Positions 8,067-16,625 are shown, counted from the stretch's first letter. The stretch: DNA of 39,247 nt from Eubacteriales bacterium (GCA_030524205.1 JAUNGZ010000023.1:1-39247); one strand, 5' to 3'. Numbers and translations: made by a program. The notes: generated by a model from the letters alone, not told the origin.

Positions 8067-8561
8067 ATGTTTGGGAAATTGAAGGGTTTGTTTGGCGGCG
8101 CTTCGGGCGTCGCGGTCGCCGCACCGGTTTCCGGCACGGTCGTTCCGCTCGCGGACGTATCCGACCCGACGTTCGCGCAGGGCATCCTCGGCCAAGGGGC
8201 CGCGGTTCTGCCGAGCGAAGGGCGCATCGTCGCCCCGGCGGACGGCACGGTCGACGTAATGTTCGACACCGGCCATGCGGTCAGCATGACCACGGCGGAC
8301 GGCGCGGAGCTTTTGATCCACGTCGGCATCGACACGGTGCAGCTGAACGGCCAGCACTACAAGGCCTGCTGCAAGGCGGGCGAAAAGGTGACCAAGGGAC
8401 AGACGCTGATCGAATTCGACCCCGAGGCCATCAAAGCGGCGGGCTACGATACCGTTACGCCGGTGATTGTGTGCAACAGCGACGCATACGCCGCGGTCAA
8501 GCTGGAGGCGTCCGGCGCGGTTGCCGCGGGGGACGCGCTGCTCAGCCTGCAGCAGAAGTAA
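8067..8561 (+). CDS. crr: PTS glucose-type EIIA component
   Basis: This 164-residue free-standing EIIA of the glucose family passes phosphate from HPr to the EIIB domain of the PTS permease. The core reads APVSGTVVPLADVSDPTFAQ, then GRIVAPADGTV, and the active-site histidine lies in LLIHVGIDTVQLNG. The open frame extends back to 7893 through the terminator, but the ATG at 8067 follows AAAAGGACG and gives the standard length. It is the first gene of the operon crr-ptsH-nagE-nagB-nagA; a separate EIIA agrees with the EIICB downstream lacking a fused one. Confidence 0.93.
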   Translation: MFGKLKGLFGGASGVAVAAPVSGTVVPLADVSDPTFAQGILGQGAAVLPSEGRIVAPADGTVDVMFDTGHAVSMTTADGAELLIHVGIDTVQLNGQHYKACCKAGEKVTKGQTLIEFDPEAIKAAGYDTVTPVIVCNSDAYAAVKLEASGAVAAGDALLSLQQK

Positions 8562-8602
8562 GTCAACATTTTATAGCTGGGATAGAAAGGAAAACTGCCA
8601 TT

Positions 8603-8860
8603 ATGAAAATTGTAGAGTACACGATCACCGATGCGCTCGGCATCCACGCGCGTCCGGCCGGCATGCTGGTCAAGGAGGCGGCGAAGTTCCAATCCGATAT
8701 CAAAATCGCGTCCCCGAAGAAGGAAGTGGACGCTAAGCGCATTATGGGCGTGATGAGCCTCGGCGCAAAGCAGGGCGATCTGGTCAAGCTCACGATCGCG
8801 GGCGGGGACGAGGCCGAGGCTGCGGAAGCGCTCGAGCTGTTCCTCAAGCAAAACCTGTAA
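8603..8860 (+). CDS. ptsH: HPr phosphocarrier protein with Arg at position 46
   Basis: This 85-residue HPr carries phosphate from enzyme I to EIIA. The active-site motif GIHARPAG places His15 correctly. The position phosphorylated by HPr kinase in Firmicutes, Ser46, is arginine: VDAKRIMGVMSLG instead of the usual KSIMGVMSLG. This HPr should be competent for sugar transport but unable to act as the Ser-phosphorylated co-repressor of CcpA. It sits inside the GlcNAc operon rather than beside ptsI, suggesting a dedicated carrier. A good site, AAAGGA, precedes the ATG. Confidence 0.95.
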   Translation: MKIVEYTITDALGIHARPAGMLVKEAAKFQSDIKIASPKKEVDAKRIMGVMSLGAKQGDLVKLTIAGGDEAEAAEALELFLKQNL

Positions 8861-8987
8861 AACGGTTTCATTCCGCCCGGGTGGGCGGTGAAATATGGCG
8901 CTTTCCCTCCGTTCGGCTCGGAGGGCGGGCGCCGCTACACAGCGGCCGCCTCACGGCGGCCAACAAAAAAGAGGAGGGGAATCTCTT
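8861..8987 (+). other. Structured spacer between ptsH and nagE
   Basis: These 127 nt hold a CCCTCC/GGAGGG hairpin (8905-8925) and a GGCCGCC-tcac-GGCGGCC hairpin (8944-8961) ending just before the GAGGAGGGG ribosome site of nagE. Neither has a T-run, so they look like RNA processing or translation-tuning structures rather than terminators. Confidence 0.45.
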
Positions 8988-10487
8988 ATGATGAAACAAG
9001 TACAAAGACTTGGCAAGGCGTTGATGCTCCCCGTCGCGGTGCTGCCGATTTGCGGTATCCTGATGGGCATTGGCTACGCTCTGGCTCCCGGCGCGATGGC
9101 GGCGGGCGGCGACTATGCAACCAGCGGTTTTGCATACACCATCGGCTTCTTCCTGATCAAGGCGGGCGGCGCGCTGATCGACAATATGGCGCTGCTGTTT
9201 GCGGTCGGCGTCGCGGTCGGTCTGGCTAGGGATAAGGACGGCACGGCGGGCCTCGCCGGTCTGGTATCCTGGCTGATGATGACCAAGCTGCTGGCTCCCA
9301 GCGTGGTTTCCGTTATCATGCCTTCGATTGCCGAGCAGGAAATCAAAATGCTCGCGTTTGCCAAGATCGAAAACGCGTTTATCGGTATTCTTGCTGGTAT
9401 TATCGGCGGCGCGTGCTATAATAAGTTTAAGGACACCAAGCTGCCCGACTGGCTGTCGTTCTTCTCGGGCAAGCGCTGCGTCGCTATCGTCACGGGCGTT
9501 ATCTCGATCGTCGTGGCGGCTATCCTGCTGTTTGTCTGGCCGGTTATCTTCGGCGTGCTGGTCGCCATCGGCGAAGCGATCGTCGGTATGGGCGCGGCCG
9601 GCGCAGGCCTCTATGCGTTCCTCAACCGTCTGCTTATCCCAACCGGTCTGCACCACGCGCTGAACAACGTGTTCTGGTTCGACACGATCGGCCTCGGCGA
9701 CCTGCAGAATTTCTGGGCCGGCATGCAGACCGGCGACGTCGGCACCACCGGCAACGTCATCAACTGGAGCCTCGGCATGTATATGTCCGGCTTCTTCCCC
9801 TGCATGATGTTCGGTATCCCGGGCGCGGCGCTGGCCATGGTGCACACCGCCAAGTCCAACAAGAAAAAAATCGCCATCGGCATTGTGGCTTCGGCCGCTA
9901 TCTGCGCGTTTATCTGCGGCGTTACCGAGCCGTTTGAATTCGCGTTCATGTTCCTCGCTCCCGCACTGTACGTGGTTTACGCGCTGCTGTACGGCCTGTT
10001 CACCGTCGCGGTCGCGCTGCTCAACTTCCGCGCGGGCTTCTCGTTCTCGGCCGGCCTTACCGACCTGATCTTCTCGTCCACGCTGCCCGCGGCGAGAAAT
10101 ACGTGGCTGATCATTCCGCTCGGCCTTGCGGCGTTCGTCATCTTCTACGTGGTGTTCCGCTTTGCGATCACCAAGTTCAACCTCAAGACCCCCGGCCGTG
10201 AGGACGACGACGAGGACGACGACAGCGGCGCCGTTCTCGCGGGCGACGACTACACCGCCATCGCGGCCACCGTTCTCGAGGGCCTCGGCGGCAAGGACAA
10301 CGTCGCCGTGCTCGACAACTGCATCACCCGCCTGCGTATCGAAGTGAAGGACTACTCGCTGGTGGATGAAAAGAAGATCAAATCCGCGGGCGTTGCGGGC
10401 GTGATGCGTCCGTCCAAAACTGCGGTACAGGTTATTGTGGGAACCAAGGTGCAGTTCGTAGCCGACGAAATGCATAAGATGCTGTAA
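8988..10487 (+). CDS. nagE: PTS N-acetylglucosamine-type EIICB permease
   Basis: This 499-residue membrane permease takes up and phosphorylates its sugar, most likely N-acetylglucosamine given the neighbours. The EIIC domain (about 1-395) opens KQVQRLGKALMLPVAVLPICG and contains LLIPTGLHHALNNVFWF and GVTEPFEFAFMFLAPALY, typical of the glucose/GlcNAc family. An acidic linker (GREDDDEDDD) leads to the EIIB domain, whose phosphorylated cysteine is in LDNCITRLR. There is no EIIA domain, which crr supplies in trans. Two ATGs stand in tandem (8988 and 8991) behind GAGGAGGGG. Glucose specificity cannot be excluded from sequence alone. Confidence 0.92.
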   Translation: MMKQVQRLGKALMLPVAVLPICGILMGIGYALAPGAMAAGGDYATSGFAYTIGFFLIKAGGALIDNMALLFAVGVAVGLARDKDGTAGLAGLVSWLMMTKLLAPSVVSVIMPSIAEQEIKMLAFAKIENAFIGILAGIIGGACYNKFKDTKLPDWLSFFSGKRCVAIVTGVISIVVAAILLFVWPVIFGVLVAIGEAIVGMGAAGAGLYAFLNRLLIPTGLHHALNNVFWFDTIGLGDLQNFWAGMQTGDVGTTGNVINWSLGMYMSGFFPCMMFGIPGAALAMVHTAKSNKKKIAIGIVASAAICAFICGVTEPFEFAFMFLAPALYVVYALLYGLFTVAVALLNFRAGFSFSAGLTDLIFSSTLPAARNTWLIIPLGLAAFVIFYVVFRFAITKFNLKTPGREDDDEDDDSGAVLAGDDYTAIAATVLEGLGGKDNVAVLDNCITRLRIEVKDYSLVDEKKIKSAGVAGVMRPSKTAVQVIVGTKVQFVADEMHKML

Positions 10488-10719
10488 GTGCTTCGCGTGT
10501 GATAAGATAATTGCGCGGCGCGCAACGGAAAGGCGGGCGCTTTGCTCGCCTTTCCTGTTTGGGCGCTCCTGCGGGGGAGCGTGCAGACGCGGCCGCGCGC
10601 GTTCCGGCGGTTTGCCGGGCTTGCCCCCTCGCAGGGGCGAGCAGTGTCCGCTTTTCCAAGCGGGCAGTGCTTACCCTTGCGGGAAAGAGTGGAAAAATAT
10701 TTATATAGAGGTGTTGAAT
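10488..10719 (+). other. Hairpin-rich spacer between nagE and nagB
   Basis: The 232 nt contain no gene. A 12-bp hairpin (10527-10538 with 10544-10555) is followed by a short TGTTT and could act as a leaky terminator lowering expression of nagBA. GCCCC/GGGGC (10623-10638) and CCGCTT-ttcc-AAGCGG (10648-10663) hairpins follow. The style resembles the hairpin blocks after other genes in the window, but the conserved linkers are missing. Confidence 0.5.
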
Positions 10720-11460
10720 ATGAAAATTATCCGTGCGAAAGACTATAGCGACATGAGCTGCAAGGCGGCTTCGATTCTGAGCGCGCAGGTCATCCTCAAG
10801 CCCGACTGCGTGCTGGGGCTGGCGACCGGCTCGTCCCCCATCGGCCTGTATAAGGAGCTGATCCGCCAGTATGAGGCGGGCCTGCTCGATTTTTCCGCGG
10901 TGCGCACCGCCAATCTGGACGAATACCGCGGCCTGCCGCAGACCAATGACCAGAGCTATTACTATTTCATGCGGGAGCATCTGTTCCGCCATATCAACAT
11001 CTGCGAGGAAAACCTGAACATCCCGAACGGCGAGAATCCGGACGCGGCGGCGGAGTGCGCGCGCTACGACGCGAAAATCCGCGAGCTGGGCGGCGTAGAC
11101 CTGCAGCTGCTGGGCATGGGGCACAACGGCCATATCGGCTTCAACGAGCCGGCCGACGCCTTCACGCTCGGCACCAACTGCGTCGACTTGCAGCCCTCGA
11201 CGATCGAGGCCAACAAGCGCTTTTTTGCCTCGGCGGACGATGTGCCGCGCCAAGCCTATACGATGGGCATTGGCACGATCATGAGAGCAAAGCGCATTGT
11301 CGTCATCGTTTCGGGCGAGGACAAGGCGGAAATCGTGTCCAAGGCGTTCTTCGGGCCGATCACGCCGCGCGTGCCCGCATCCGTTTTGCAGCTGCATCCG
11401 AACGTGACGGTCGTGGCGGACGAGGCCGCGCTTTCCAAATGCGGCGATTTGCTGAAATAA
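10720..11460 (+). CDS. nagB: Glucosamine-6-phosphate deaminase
   Basis: This 246-residue cytoplasmic enzyme converts glucosamine 6-phosphate to fructose 6-phosphate and ammonia. Family motifs are GLATGSSPIGLYKEL (phosphate loop), NLDEYRGL with the catalytic aspartate, and LGMGHNGHIGFNEP with the catalytic histidine. The length matches the short Firmicutes form without the allosteric tail of the E. coli enzyme. The frame is open upstream, but the ATG at 10720 follows AGAGGTG and the protein begins MKIIRAKDYSDMS as expected. nagA begins 16 nt later. Confidence 0.95.
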   Translation: MKIIRAKDYSDMSCKAASILSAQVILKPDCVLGLATGSSPIGLYKELIRQYEAGLLDFSAVRTANLDEYRGLPQTNDQSYYYFMREHLFRHINICEENLNIPNGENPDAAAECARYDAKIRELGGVDLQLLGMGHNGHIGFNEPADAFTLGTNCVDLQPSTIEANKRFFASADDVPRQAYTMGIGTIMRAKRIVVIVSGEDKAEIVSKAFFGPITPRVPASVLQLHPNVTVVADEAALSKCGDLLK

Positions 11461-11476
11461 AAGAAGGGAAAACGCA

Positions 11477-12586
11477 ATGGAGTTTAAAAATCTGAAGGTC
11501 TTTCAGCCGGACGGCACGTTCCAGACGGGCGGCTTGACCATTTCGGGCGACCGCATCACGGCGGCGGCCCCTTCGGCGGACGCGGCCGATATGGACGGCC
11601 TGTACGCCGTGCCCGGTCTGGTCGACGTGCATTTCCACGGCTGCGTGGGCTATGATTTCTGCGACGGCACGCACGAGGCCATTTCGGCCATCGCGCGGTA
11701 TCAGGCAGCCAACGGCGTGGCCGCTATCTGCCCGGCGACCATGACGTACCCGGAGGATAAGCTGTCCGCCGTGGCGGAGGCTGCGGCGTCCTATCAGGTC
11801 GAAAGCAAGGACGCGGCGCTCGTGGGCATCAATATGGAAGGCCCCTTTATTGCCGGGGCCAAAAAAGGCGCGCAGAACGCGGCTTATCTGCACGCGCCGG
11901 ACGCTGAGATGTTCCGCCGCCTGCAAAAGAAGGCAGGGGGACTGTTCAAGCTGTGCGATCTGGCGCCCGAGCTGCCCGGCGCGATGGAGACCATCGAGGC
12001 GCTCGCGGGCGAGGTGCGCCTGTCCATCGCGCATACCGAGGCGGATTACGACACCGCGTGCGAAGCCTTCCGGCGCGGCGCGCGGCAGGTGACGCACCTG
12101 TACAACGCCATGCCGCCGCTGTCGCACCGCGCGCCCGGCGTGATCGGCGCCGCGGCGGATAACGACGAGGTCGCGGTCGAGCTGATCGCGGACGGCGTGC
12201 ATGTGCACCCGGCCGTCGTCCGGGCGACGTTCCGTATGTTCGCGGGCCGCGTCATATTGATTTCGGACAGCATGATGGCCACCGGCCTGACGGACGGCGA
12301 GTATTCGCTCGGCGGGCAGGCGGTCACGGTCAAGGGCAACCGCGCCACCCTGCACGACGGCACGATCGCCGGCTCGGCCACCAACCTGCTCGACTGCATG
12401 CGCAGCGCGGTCAAAATGGGCGTTCCGCTGGGCGAGGCCGTCCGCTCGGCTTCGACCAACCCCGCGCGCGCGATCGGCGTTTCGCACGATTACGGCACGC
12501 TCGAGCCGGGCAAGCTGGCAAACGTCATCCTGCTGGACGAAGAACTGAACGTCCACACCCTGATCCTGCGCGGACAGGTGATTTAA
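11477..12586 (+). CDS. nagA: N-acetylglucosamine-6-phosphate deacetylase
   Basis: This 369-residue amidohydrolase removes acetate from GlcNAc-6-phosphate, supplying NagB. The metal-site motif HFHGCVGYDFCDG is near the N-terminus (about residue 53), followed by CPATMTYPED, NMEGPFIAGAKKGAQN with the metal-binding glutamate, HTEADYDTA, THLYNAMPPLSHRAPG and the catalytic aspartate in LISDSMMATGL. The ATG follows AAGAAGGG. It is the last gene of the operon, closed by a strong terminator, so uptake, phosphorylation, deacetylation and deamination of GlcNAc are encoded together. Confidence 0.95.
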   Translation: MEFKNLKVFQPDGTFQTGGLTISGDRITAAAPSADAADMDGLYAVPGLVDVHFHGCVGYDFCDGTHEAISAIARYQAANGVAAICPATMTYPEDKLSAVAEAAASYQVESKDAALVGINMEGPFIAGAKKGAQNAAYLHAPDAEMFRRLQKKAGGLFKLCDLAPELPGAMETIEALAGEVRLSIAHTEADYDTACEAFRRGARQVTHLYNAMPPLSHRAPGVIGAAADNDEVAVELIADGVHVHPAVVRATFRMFAGRVILISDSMMATGLTDGEYSLGGQAVTVKGNRATLHDGTIAGSATNLLDCMRSAVKMGVPLGEAVRSASTNPARAIGVSHDYGTLEPGKLANVILLDEELNVHTLILRGQVI

Positions 12587-12611
12587 CACCGACCGACTCC
12601 CCCCATATCGA

Positions 12612-12646
12612 GGCGCCCCGGGCCATCGCGGTCCGGGGCGCCGTTT
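12612..12646 (+). terminator. Terminator of the nag operon
   Basis: GGCGCCCCGG (12612-12621) pairs with CCGGGGCGCC (12633-12642) and GTTTTGG follows. Confidence 0.8.
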
Positions 12647-12672
12647 TGGTCCGCCCCGGCGCGCAAGTCCGC

Positions 12673-12702
12673 TTGACCCGGCAGGCCTTTGTGTGCTAGG
12701 AT
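12673..12702 (+). promoter_or_regulatory. Promoter of the AraC-type regulator gene
   Basis: TTGACC (12673-12678), an 18-nt spacer and TAGGAT (12697-12702). The start codon lies only 24 nt further on, so the leader is very short. Confidence 0.55.
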
Positions 12703-12725
12703 AAAAGAAAAAAGGAGGGCGCGGC

Positions 12726-13577
12726 GTGATCCAGTGCTTTGTCAAAAAAGAATACGAGCCGCCGTTCGGCCTTACCGCCATGCCGCGCCTGTTCTCGGTC
12801 AGCCGCACGGACGAGCAGGCCTCCGCCCACCCGCGCGTCATGCACGCGCATGGCGATTTGGTCGAGGTGGTGCTCGTGCGCGGCGGGGAGAGCCGGTATT
12901 TCGTCGGCGGCACGCCGTACGACGCGCGCCGCGGCGACCTGTTTATCTACAACAGCGGCGTTGTGCACGACGAGCCCTCCGGCCCCGACCGGCCGGTCGC
13001 CACGGCCAGCCTTGCGCTCGGCGGGCTTTTGGTGCCCGGGCTGCGCGAAAACGCGCTGATTCCCGAGGACGCCTCGCCCGTCTGCCATCTGTCCGAGCCG
13101 CAGACCGTTCGGCTCGAGCGCCTGTACGATGTGCTGTACGACGAGCTGACCGCCGGCAACGACGACGGCGCGCACCATTTGCTGCTGGCGCTTTTATCGC
13201 TTGTGCAGCAGTACCGCGCGGCGGCGGCCGACGGCTGCACAGCCGAGGAGAACGCGCTGTCCCGCCGCATCAAGGAGTATATCGACCGTCACTTCGCCGG
13301 GGAGTTTTCCTTGCAGCAGATGGCCGAAAGCCTGCGCGTCAGCCCCTATTATCTGGCGCACGTGTGCAAGGACGCGACCGGGTACTCGCCCCTGCAATAC
13401 GTGCTGCGCCGCCGCATCGGCGAGGCGCAGACCCTGCTGATCACCACGGACCTGCCGATCACGCGCGTCGCCGCGCAGGTCGGGTACGACAATGTCAGCC
13501 ATTTCAACGCGCAGTTTTTGAAGGCGGTCGGCATGTCGCCGCGCACCTTCCGCAAGGAATACGTCGTTCATAAGTGA
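12726..13577 (+). CDS. AraC family transcriptional regulator with cupin sensor domain
   Basis: This 283-residue regulator has an N-terminal cupin-like ligand domain (about 1-165, with VMHAHGDLVEVVLVRGGESRYFVGG and RRGDLFIYNSGVVHDE) and a C-terminal AraC helix-turn-helix pair (about 185-283: LSRRIKEYIDRHFAGEFSLQQ, VSPYYLAHVCKDATGYSP, ITRVAAQVGYDNVSHFNAQF). Such proteins usually control sugar or glycoside genes. It starts at GTG 12726 behind AAAGGAGGG. It lies between the nag operon and a sugar-type dehydrogenase, either of which could be a target; nothing in the sequence decides. Confidence 0.9.
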   Translation: MIQCFVKKEYEPPFGLTAMPRLFSVSRTDEQASAHPRVMHAHGDLVEVVLVRGGESRYFVGGTPYDARRGDLFIYNSGVVHDEPSGPDRPVATASLALGGLLVPGLRENALIPEDASPVCHLSEPQTVRLERLYDVLYDELTAGNDDGAHHLLLALLSLVQQYRAAAADGCTAEENALSRRIKEYIDRHFAGEFSLQQMAESLRVSPYYLAHVCKDATGYSPLQYVLRRRIGEAQTLLITTDLPITRVAAQVGYDNVSHFNAQFLKAVGMSPRTFRKEYVVHK

Positions 13578-13603
13578 GCAGCGCAAGAATCCGAAAGTTT
13601 GTT

Positions 13604-13634
13604 AAAACAGCCGCGCAAGCGCGGCTGTTTTTTT
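13604..13634. terminator. Terminator after the AraC-type gene
   Basis: A 13-bp perfect stem (13604-13616 with 13619-13631) runs into a run of eight Ts. The two bases between the arms mean the innermost pairs open to form the loop. Confidence 0.85.
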
Positions 13635-13758
13635 GTGTACAAAACGCAAGAACGCTCTGGTTTTTCTCCGGCGCGGGCAGTACAATAGTACCATGATGAG
13701 CGGGGCGGAAAGCCGCTCCCGAAAGAGGAAATCACGAGAGAAAAAGGAGAAATGCGCC

Positions 13759-14778
13759 ATGAAAACTGTTAAAATCGGTTCGGTCGGTCTGGGTCGTCTG
13801 GGGTATGAGCACGCCTGCAACCTCGCCACGCAGGTGCCCGGCTGCGAGCTGTTCGCCATCTGCGACGCGGACGAGAAGCGCGTTAAGGAGGTCGCCGAGG
13901 AGCTCGGCGTCAAGAATACTTACACCGATTTCGAGGAGATGTGCAAGAACCCCGAGATCGACGCCGTGACCATCGTTACCCCGTCCTTCCTGCACTGCCA
14001 GCAGATCGAAATCGCGATGAAGCATGGAAAGCACGTGTTCTGCGAGAAGCCGCTCGGCACGGACGTCGCCCAGTGCAAGGAGGCCGAAAAGGTCGTCGAG
14101 GCCCATCCCGAGCTGATCTTCCAGCTGGGCTTTATGCGCCGCTTTGACAAGTCCTACGCCGAGGCCAAGCGCAAGATCGAAAACGGCGACATCGGCAAGG
14201 TTGTGCTCGTCCGCTCCTACACGCAGGACCCTCGTACGACGATCGAGTCCACCCTCAAGTTCGCGCCGCACTCGGGCGGCCAGTTCCTCGACATGTGCGT
14301 GCATGATATCGACCTGATCCGCTGGTTCACCGGCTCGGACGTGAAGAACGTGTGGGCGATCGGCGGCGTGTTCGAGTTCGACCTGTACAAGGAGCTGAAC
14401 GACGCCGACAATGCGGCCGCCACCGTCCAGATGGACAACGGCGCAATGGGCTTTATGTTCACCAACCGTACCCACGCGGCCGGCTCGAACGTCGAGACCG
14501 AGATCATCGGCACGCACGGCACGCTGCGTATTGCAAACGTCGGCGCGAAGAACCTGTTAAACATCGTCGACGAGCACGGCTCGCGCGAGGAGTACTATCC
14601 GGACTTCATGAGCCGCTGGCACGAGGCCTTCGTCGCAGAAATGGTCGCGTTCACCGGCCACGTGCGCGAAAACACCAAGCCGAGCGACCTGACCGTATAC
14701 GACGGCACCGCCGTTTCCGAAGCCGCATACCGCTGCAAGGAATCCTTTGAGTGCGGCAAAATGCTTGCGATTCGCTAA
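13759..14778 (+). CDS. Gfo/Idh/MocA family oxidoreductase (inositol dehydrogenase-like)
   Basis: This 339-residue NAD(P)-dependent dehydrogenase acts on a sugar or cyclitol. It has the N-terminal Rossmann motif GSVGLGRLGYEHA, the family signature EKPLGTD with the conserved lysine, and DMCVHDIDLIRWF containing the catalytic Asp/His pair. The overall match is closest to myo-inositol 2-dehydrogenases (IolG), but no other iol gene is present, so the substrate is open. The ATG at 13759 follows AAAAAGGAGA; a TACAAT at 13681-13686 lacks a good -35. A modular hairpin block follows the stop. Confidence 0.9.
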   Translation: MKTVKIGSVGLGRLGYEHACNLATQVPGCELFAICDADEKRVKEVAEELGVKNTYTDFEEMCKNPEIDAVTIVTPSFLHCQQIEIAMKHGKHVFCEKPLGTDVAQCKEAEKVVEAHPELIFQLGFMRRFDKSYAEAKRKIENGDIGKVVLVRSYTQDPRTTIESTLKFAPHSGGQFLDMCVHDIDLIRWFTGSDVKNVWAIGGVFEFDLYKELNDADNAAATVQMDNGAMGFMFTNRTHAAGSNVETEIIGTHGTLRIANVGAKNLLNIVDEHGSREEYYPDFMSRWHEAFVAEMVAFTGHVRENTKPSDLTVYDGTAVSEAAYRCKESFECGKMLAIR

Positions 14779-15013
14779 AGCGTCGTTTGAAGCGTACAGC
14801 TTCAAACGAGGACGGGGGTTCAGCCTATGGCTGAACCCCCTATTGCGCCGAAAGGCCGCCGGAATTTCGATTCCGGCGGCCTTTCGGCTTTGTATCAAAT
14901 GCACGGGCGAAGCGCGCGCTTTTGATGAAAATGGCAGGGCCATTTTCGGATTGCATGCGCTGCGGCGGGGACGGGGGACAGTCGCGCCGCCACGGCGCGG
15001 GGCAGGACGAGGG
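14779..15013 (+). repeat. Modular hairpin block after the Gfo/Idh gene
   Basis: Module A (14784-14808) is identical base for base to 2108-2132. Module B is a GGTTCAGCC/GGCTGAACC hairpin (14818-14837). A CCTATTGC linker is followed by module C, a 19-bp perfect stem with a TTCG loop (14847-14888), then TTTGTATCAAA, module D (GCGCGGGCGAAGCGCGC-like), and module E, AATGGC-agg-GCCATT near 14930-14946. A 39-base G-rich unit at 14975-15013 recurs twice near 29 kb. The long stem of module C probably also works as terminator. Confidence 0.75.
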
Positions 15014-15251
15014 ATGGGAGATGTTCGCGCCGCAGGCACGCTTTTCGCGGAGCGAAGCGGAGCATTTTCAAAAGGCGGACGGGCGCGCAGCGTCCGTTCG
15101 CCAAAAAATCGGGAGCATGCATCACGATTTTTTCACAAACAAAGCAAAGCTGCCGGAATCGCAATTCCGGCAGCTTTGCTTTGCAATAGGTATTCCCTGC
15201 GAAGCAGGCGATACCGTTCCTCGATTCGGACTGCACGTCCGAATCGACCCT
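15014..15251 (-). repeat. Modular hairpin block after the NSS symporter gene
   Basis: Read on the minus strand from the symporter stop: module A is a 10-bp stem with 5-nt loop (15222-15246), module B a GGTAT/ATACC hairpin with inner CCTGC/GCAGG (15189-15215), then the CCTATTGC linker (15183-15190), module C a 19-bp perfect stem with a TGCG loop (15141-15182), then TTTGTGAAAA. The plan matches the plus-strand blocks, and it faces the block of the converging Gfo/Idh gene. Confidence 0.75.
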
Positions 15252-16625
15252 TTATATTTTCATGACCCCCGTCACGTCCAGAATCTGCCCCGCGAGGATG
15301 CAGACGATCAGGATGGGCGCGATCCAGCGCACCATTACCTCAAACAGGCGCTTGCGGTGGAAGGGGAAATTGCGCTCGACCTCGTCGGACACGGTTTTGG
15401 TGCCGACGAACCAGCCGATCAGGATGCAGGTGAAGAACGCCACGATCGGCATGAGCACCGAGTTGGAAATGAAGTCGAAGAAGTCGAGGAACTGCATGCC
15501 GAGCAGCTCGACGCCGGCGAGCGGGCCGTAACCCAAGCAGGACGGGATGCCCAGCAGGCAGACGCCCACGGTCACGGCGACCGTGGCGGGCTTGCGGCCC
15601 ATGTGCAGCTTGTCGCCGACGATGGAAACGACCGTCTCCATCAGCGAGATAGACGAGGTGAGCGCTGCGAACAGCACCAGCAGGAAGAACACCGTGCCCA
15701 CAATATGGCCCGCCCACATTTTTTCAAACACCTTGGGCAGCGTGCCGAACATCAGGCCGGGGCCGGCGTTGATGCCCTCCGCGCTGCCGCCGTTGAAGGC
15801 GACGACCGCCGGCACGATCATCAGGCCGGCGATGAAGGCGATCGCCGTGTCGAAAATTTCGATCTGGCCGACCGAGCGCTCCAAATTGGATTCCTTGGGC
15901 ATATATGAGCCGTAGGTGATCATAATACCCATGGCCAGCGACATCGAATAGAACATCTGGCCCATGGCGGCGAGCACGGTTTTGATCGAAAAATGGCTGA
16001 AATCCGGAATAAAGTAGAACTTCAGACCCTCGACCGCGCCCGGCATGGTCATTGAGAATACCGCAACGACGATGCTCAGCAGCACGAGCACGGGCATCAT
16101 GACCTTGGAAACCTTCTCGATACCCTTTTCCACGCCCAGCAGCACGACCACCGCCGTGACCAGCACATAGACAAGGAACCAGAACAGCGGTGTGGACAGC
16201 AGGCCGCCGTCCGCAAAGCCGATGAAATTGCCGAAATAGCTGTCCCCCGCGAGTGCGAGGCCGTTGCCGGAGATGTATTCGAAGAAATACTTCATTACCC
16301 AGCCGCCGATGACGCAGTAATACGGCGTGATGATGACCGGCACCAGCGCGGCCAGCCAGCCGAGCGCGCCGAAGCGTTTATCGAGCGATTTGTACGCGCC
16401 GATGCAGGACAGCCCGGTTTTGCGGCCGATGGCGATTTCGGTGATCATCAGCGCAAAGCCGAAGGTGACGGCAAGGATCAGGTAGACCAGCAGGAAAATA
16501 CCGCCGCCGTACTTTGCCGCAAGATAGGGAAAGCGCCAGATGTTGCCCAGCCCCACCGCCGAGCCGGCAGCCGCCAGCACAAAGCCGATGCGGCTGGAAA
16601 AACTGCTTCTCTTTTTCTTTTCCAT
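15252..16625 (-). CDS. Sodium-dependent neurotransmitter:sodium symporter family transporter
   Basis: This 457-residue integral membrane protein belongs to the NSS (SNF) family, which takes up amino acids or related amines with Na+. The signature first helix with its unwound Na+/substrate site is clear: GFVLAAAGSAVGLGNIWRFPY (the run starts near residue 14). YYCVIGGW and later FFLLVLFAALTSSISLMETVV fit transmembrane helices 3 and 8. The length fits bacterial members with 11-12 helices. It lies 51 nt downstream of the FUSC-like gene on the same strand and may be cotranscribed with it. Substrate unknown. Confidence 0.93.
   Translation of the reverse strand: MEKKKRSSFSSRIGFVLAAAGSAVGLGNIWRFPYLAAKYGGGIFLLVYLILAVTFGFALMITEIAIGRKTGLSCIGAYKSLDKRFGALGWLAALVPVIITPYYCVIGGWVMKYFFEYISGNGLALAGDSYFGNFIGFADGGLLSTPLFWFLVYVLVTAVVVLLGVEKGIEKVSKVMMPVLVLLSIVVAVFSMTMPGAVEGLKFYFIPDFSHFSIKTVLAAMGQMFYSMSLAMGIMITYGSYMPKESNLERSVGQIEIFDTAIAFIAGLMIVPAVVAFNGGSAEGINAGPGLMFGTLPKVFEKMWAGHIVGTVFFLLVLFAALTSSISLMETVVSIVGDKLHMGRKPATVAVTVGVCLLGIPSCLGYGPLAGVELLGMQFLDFFDFISNSVLMPIVAFFTCILIGWFVGTKTVSDEVERNFPFHRKRLFEVMVRWIAPILIVCILAGQILDVTGVMKI

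Noticed and set aside
8868-10475. 535-codon open frame antisense to nagE
   Set aside because: Same GC effect; nagE has intact EIIC and EIIB motifs.
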